Shown: positions 6,272-8,307 of the stretch, piece by piece
Numbering within the stretch: position 1 is the stretch's first letter
How the letters are laid out: the number at the start of each line of letters is the position of its first letter
NCBI GenBank assembly: GCA_964504455.1
Contig: CAZDDY010000023.1
Span: 1 to 8,307 of the forward strand
Source of the DNA: CAZDDY01 sp964504455
GTDB lineage: Bacteria > Patescibacteriota > Minisyncoccia > Phycocordibacterales > UBA9973
DNA length: 8,307 bases
Reading direction: 5' to 3'
The notes under the pieces: generated by a model
Told to the model about the DNA's origin: nothing
The model's database searches: none
Seen by the model: only the letters and a program-made list of their open reading frames with translations
Position numbers and translations under genes: made by a program

Positions 6272-6655
6272 CTATTCTCCTTGTGTTTCAAGAGAAGCAG
6301 TACAGTTTGCTTTTTGAGCTAAGAATTCAGGAGACTGTTCACCTAAGATGCGACTACCATCTGAGAATTCCCAAGTAGGATAACTTTCAATAAGAGCATC
6401 CTTACACACTTGTGTCTGGCTTTTTCCATCCGGATTTGAGCACTCTATATATGGAAGGGTTTTTGCATCATTGCCAAACATTGCCTTTTGTTTTTGGCAG
6501 TGTGGACACCAAAAAGTTCCATAAAATTTAACACCTTTTTCGGTAAGACACTGTGTGAGACCGGCATACTTGCCTGGTTTATTTCCCGCCCAAAATCCGA
6601 TACCAACAATAAGTAATATAACTAAAATACCAATAATAAATTTTCCTTGTTTCAT
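6272..6655 (-). CDS. Membrane-anchored thioredoxin-like protein of the VKOR-partner type
   Basis: A 127-residue protein with an N-terminal signal anchor (MKQGK, then hydrophobic about 6-23) and an extracytoplasmic thioredoxin-like domain. Motifs: FYGTFWCPHCQKQK with C50 and C53, PYIEC (68-72), and YPTWEF with cis-proline P93. This pattern (WCPHC..QK..FG, PY.EC, YPTWE) is that of the small Trx domain fused to or paired with VKOR in cyanobacteria, plants and other bacteria, rather than classical DsbA, which has a helical insertion. Extra cysteines at 36, 72, 84 and 118 may form structural disulfides or relay electrons. It presumably oxidises secreted proteins and is reoxidised by the DsbB encoded two bases downstream. 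The frame extends to an ATG at 6682; I prefer 6655, because it gives a normal signal anchor and TATACT (6669-6664) lies eight bases before it. Confidence 0.85.
   Translation of the reverse strand: MKQGKFIIGILVILLIVGIGFWAGNKPGKYAGLTQCLTEKGVKFYGTFWCPHCQKQKAMFGNDAKTLPYIECSNPDGKSQTQVCKDALIESYPTWEFSDGSRILGEQSPEFLAQKANCTASLETQGE
6277..6282 (-). promoter_or_regulatory. Shine-Dalgarno site of dsbB
   Basis: AAGGAG on the minus strand (6282-6277), seven bases before ATG 6269. It decides the dsbB start. It is notable because the other genes in the window lack a comparable site. Confidence 0.8.
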
Positions 6656-6663
6656 ACCATATA

Positions 6664-6669
6664 AGTATA
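6664..6669 (-). promoter_or_regulatory. Possible -10 box of the thioredoxin-like/dsbB operon
   Basis: TATACT on the minus strand ends eight bases before ATG 6655. No good -35 hexamer is seen at 16-18 bp; that region is a T-rich tract bordering the assembly gap. If used, the transcript would start at or very near the ATG. Confidence 0.35.
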
Positions 6670-6696
6670 CGAAATTAAACAAAAAAAGAAATCTTA

Positions 6697-6796
6697 NNNN
6701 NNNNNNNNNNNNNNNNNNNNNNNNNNNNNNNNNNNNNNNNNNNNNNNNNNNNNNNNNNNNNNNNNNNNNNNNNNNNNNNNNNNNNNNNNNNNNNNN
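6697..6796. other. Assembly gap of 100 N
   Basis: Exactly 100 undetermined bases. A round 100 is a common placeholder for a scaffold gap of unknown size. The recombinase gene entering it from the right would need roughly 400 further bases to encode the rest of a normal catalytic domain, so the real distance is probably longer than shown. Confidence 0.95.
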
Positions 6797-7281
6797 AAAC
6801 GAAGACCTGTTGAGAAAAAAAGTTCAAGAATTGCCTTATCACGAAGTACCTGTACAGTATTTGTATCTGATTTATCAGTCGTAGGAGCGCTTAGAAGTCG
6901 TTTTAGTTCAGCTACTGTTAAAAGGTCGAGCTCTCGTCCACCAACCTTTGCAAGTTCAATACGCTCCGGAGAAAGTGCAGTAATACCTTCTTTCATTAAA
7001 TATCTAAGAAATCTTCTAATAGCAATAAGATAATAATTTTGTGTATTCTTTTTTAATGTTGCTCGTGTTTGTCCTTTTATATGTACTCCAGGTTTTCTAT
7101 TGAGCTCAAGACGAAATTCCCTAATTGATGATTCGTTTATATCGCTGACAGTTTTTATTTTTTTTGTCTCAAAAAATTGAGTGAGGTAGTGTTCATAGTT
7201 TGAAACTGTACGTAAACTTGCTCCACGCTCTATTTCCATATACTCCAAGAAACGTCTTTTTAAATCCTCTGCATTTTTCAT
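6797..7281 (-). CDS. Xer-like tyrosine recombinase, 3' part lost in assembly gap
   Basis: A site-specific recombinase of the XerC/XerD/XerA type, which resolves chromosome dimers at dif sites. The visible 161 residues comprise the core-binding SAM-like domain (about 1-98: LKRRFLEYMEIERGASLRTV, and NTQNYYLIAIRRFLRYL at 79-95), then the start of the catalytic domain (LDLLTVAELKRLL; LRDKAILELFFSTGLR at 146-161). R161 is the first catalytic arginine, and the sequence stops there at the N gap. The remaining catalytic residues, including the second Arg and the Tyr nucleophile, cannot be seen. The domain linker and lengths fit the single Xer of CPR bacteria. The frame extends up to ATG 7320, but I chose ATG 7281 because a perfect TATAAT (7294-7289) lies inside the longer frame, seven bases before 7281. 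Divergent from rpsO. An integrase of a mobile element is a less likely alternative. Confidence 0.88.
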
Positions 7282-7288
7282 TGCTTTT

Positions 7289-7294
7289 ATTATA
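7289..7294 (-). promoter_or_regulatory. -10 box of the recombinase gene, leaderless arrangement
   Basis: A perfect TATAAT on the minus strand, seven bases before ATG 7281. The candidate -35 at 17 bp is weak (TCGCAA). The spacing puts the transcription start on or next to the A of the start codon, so the mRNA should have no leader. Confidence 0.55.
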
Positions 7295-7350
7295 GTAAAA
7301 TAGTCATTATTTTGCGACATTAAGAGTATCTTGTGCTACAAGGGTAAAAG

Positions 7351-7379
7351 TTGCAAAATTTTTTTTCGTGTGATATAAT
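7351..7379 (+). promoter_or_regulatory. Extended -10 promoter of rpsO, leaderless arrangement
   Basis: TTGCAA (7351-7356) is followed by a 17-bp spacer containing a T-tract and then TGATATAAT (7371-7379), an extended and perfect -10. Only six bases separate it from ATG 7386, so transcription should begin at the start codon itself. There is no room for a Shine-Dalgarno between a normally placed start site and the ATG. Confidence 0.75.
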
Positions 7380-7385
7380 GTTCCC

Positions 7386-7646
7386 ATGCTAACTACGAAG
7401 AAAAAGCAGACTGTCATAAAGAAAAGCCAATTGCACGAGAAGGATACAGGCTCTCCTGAAGTCCAGATCAATATGCTTACCGCGAAAATTGAGGAACTTT
7501 CACTTCACTTAAAGAAGCACAAGAAAGATTTTAGCTCACGACGCGGGCTTATAAAGATGGTTGCAGACCGACGAGGTCACCTAAAGCAATTAGAAAAGAA
7601 AGACAAAGCTCGCTTTACAGCAGTCTCAAAGAAAATCAAAGCATAA
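7386..7646 (+). CDS. rpsO: 30S ribosomal protein S15
   Basis: S15 binds the 16S rRNA central domain early in 30S assembly and contacts the 50S subunit. The 86-residue product has normal length and the diagnostic segments: DTGSPEVQINMLTAKIEEL (20-38), HLKKHKKDFSSRRGLIKMVADRR (about 41-63) and LKQLEKKD (66-73). The start MLTTKKK matches the usual N-terminus and follows the promoter by six bases. In many bacteria rpsO precedes pnp and is autoregulated through a structured leader. Here there is no leader, so leader-based feedback control is excluded if the promoter call is right. The next gene is a NYN-domain protein instead of pnp. Confidence 0.97.
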   Translation: MLTTKKKQTVIKKSQLHEKDTGSPEVQINMLTAKIEELSLHLKKHKKDFSSRRGLIKMVADRRGHLKQLEKKDKARFTAVSKKIKA

Positions 7647-7651
7647 GTATC

Positions 7652-7670
7652 GCCCCGAAGAGGGGCTTTA
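7652..7670 (+). terminator. Hairpin after rpsO, probable weak terminator
   Basis: GCCCC (7652-7656) and GGGGC (7662-7666) enclose a GAAGA loop, with only TTT following. The stem is GC-rich but the T-tract is short, so termination may be partial or completed by the downstream structures. Confidence 0.55.
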
Positions 7671-7792
7671 TGCTAGAGTTAGTATGCCCGCTTCAGAGTG
7701 GGCGCAGTAGCGGAAATTTTTTTATTCTCGCACAGTGCGAGTAAATGTTTGTCGTACGCTACGTATTTTTAATAATTTTATTAATAATTTTT
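7671..7792 (+). other. Hairpin-rich spacer between rpsO and the NYN gene
   Basis: Two more inverted repeats follow the rpsO hairpin: GCCCGC (7686-7691) with GTGGGC (7698-7703), one G-U pair; and CTCGCA (7727-7732) with TGCGAG (7736-7741), extended by TTTA/TAAA. A seven-T tract (7717-7723) lies between them, so the first repeat, or CCGC/GCGG (7688-7691 / 7710-7713), could form a second terminator. TTGTCG (7749-7754) and AATAAT (7771-7776), 16 bp apart, are a possible promoter for the NYN gene. No RNA gene is recognised. Confidence 0.4.
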
Positions 7793-8307
7793 ATGTCAGC
7801 AATTAAACATAAAGAACAACGCGTCGGTATTTTTATCGATGCACAAAATCTCTATCATAGTGCCAGGAGTCTCTATGGTGCCCGAGTAAACTTTACTAAT
7901 GTTTTGAAAGACGCACTTGCAGGAAGAAAATTAGTCCGAGCCATTGCATATGTCATTACATCAGAAAGTGGCGAAGAGTCAGCATTTTTTGAAGCTTTGA
8001 CCAAAATGGGCATTGAAACAAAAACAAAAGATTTACAGGTCTATGCAGGGGGTCATAAAAAAGGTGATTGGGATGTTGGTCTTGCAGTCGATGCAATAAA
8101 AATGGCGCCAAAGCTTGATGCGATTGTGATTGCATCAGGAGATGGTGATTATCTTCCGCTCGTTGAATACTTACAAACACAAACACAAGTAGAAGCAGTT
8201 GCGTTTGGTAAATCAACATCAATGAAGCTCAAAGAACGTGTTGACGACTTTGTTGATCTTTCTGAAAATCCAAAAAAATATTTAATGCCTGGTGGGTATA
8301 AAAAATA
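7793..8307 (+). CDS. NYN/LabA-type (DUF88-like) putative nuclease, runs to window end
   Basis: A PIN-like NYN-domain protein; relatives are metal-dependent RNases, though many bacterial members are uncharacterised. Visible over 171 codons: VGIFIDAQNLY (11-21) with D16, the GDWDVGLAVDAIK block (91-103) with D92, D94 and D100, and IASGDGDYLPLVEYL (113-127) with D117 and D119. These acidic residues are at the positions expected for the metal-binding site, so catalysis looks intact. A short C-terminal tail (DLSENPKKYLMPGGYKK) follows the domain. The last two bases are TA, so the stop codon may fall on the next base, but this cannot be seen. ATG 7793 lies 18 codons before the conserved N19 and has no Shine-Dalgarno. 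It follows rpsO by 146 bases with a terminator between, so it is probably a separate unit. Confidence 0.88.
   Translation, partial: MSAIKHKEQRVGIFIDAQNLYHSARSLYGARVNFTNVLKDALAGRKLVRAIAYVITSESGEESAFFEALTKMGIETKTKDLQVYAGGHKKGDWDVGLAVDAIKMAPKLDAIVIASGDGDYLPLVEYLQTQTQVEAVAFGKSTSMKLKERVDDFVDLSENPKKYLMPGGYKK

Noticed and set aside
6656..6682. Longer thioredoxin-like protein starting at ATG 6682
   Set aside because: It would add nine residues before a normal Lys-rich signal-anchor start and would cover the TATACT box.
6555..6884. Plus-strand open frame bridging the N gap
   Set aside because: It exists only because the N run contains no stops. Its two ends are antisense to the thioredoxin-like gene and the recombinase.
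7282..7320. Longer recombinase starting at ATG 7320
   Set aside because: The extra 13 codons contain the TATAAT box, and the family normally starts close to the first core-binding helix, as it does from ATG 7281.
7956..8222. Minus-strand open frame within the NYN gene
   Set aside because: It is antisense to a well-conserved NYN domain and has low-complexity composition, so it is a shadow.

Overview
This AT-rich window most likely comes from a Candidate Phyla Radiation (Patescibacteria) genome, probably of the Parcubacteria type. The reasons are the compact gene packing, the near absence of Shine-Dalgarno sites, promoters sitting directly on start codons, small versions of housekeeping proteins, and a Xer-type recombinase N-terminus of the kind I associate with this group. 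TGA is used as a stop (end of the DedA gene), which argues against lineages that recode TGA. The lineage is inferred from gene content; no taxonomic marker was compared.

Layout: the 3' tail of an unrecognised gene (1-81) ends in a strong terminator (111-142). A plus-strand cluster follows: tsaE (167-649), polA (603-2954, overlapping tsaE), a small ICMT-like membrane methyltransferase (2999-3472), a short protein resembling DNA polymerase III delta/HolA (3472-4158), and a divergent DedA/VTT membrane protein (4173-4880). A hairpin at 4887-4912 separates it from a convergent minus-strand gene of unknown function (4925-5395). Next comes a protein-free stretch. On the minus strand it has a consensus -10 box, several potential RNA stems and a terminator, and so looks like an unannotated structured RNA of about 230 nt (5468-5695). 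Upstream of it on the same strand is an oxidative-folding pair: a membrane-anchored thioredoxin-like protein (6272-6655) and DsbB (5745-6269).

A 100-N scaffold gap (6697-6796) cuts off a Xer-like tyrosine recombinase (minus strand, start 7281) exactly at its first catalytic arginine. Divergent from it is rpsO (7386-7646), followed by a hairpin-rich spacer and a NYN/LabA-type protein that reaches the window end (7793-8307).

Functionally, TsaE (tRNA t6A modification), S15 (30S ribosome), PolA and the HolA-like protein (replication and repair) and Xer (probably chromosome dimer resolution) are core information-processing genes. The thioredoxin-like protein and DsbB should form one disulfide-generating pathway outside the membrane: DsbB reoxidises the CPHC protein, which oxidises exported substrates. 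The most notable items are the candidate RNA, the PolA with no room for a 3'-5' exonuclease domain, the minimal HolA-like protein, and the leaderless-type promoters of rpsO and the recombinase.
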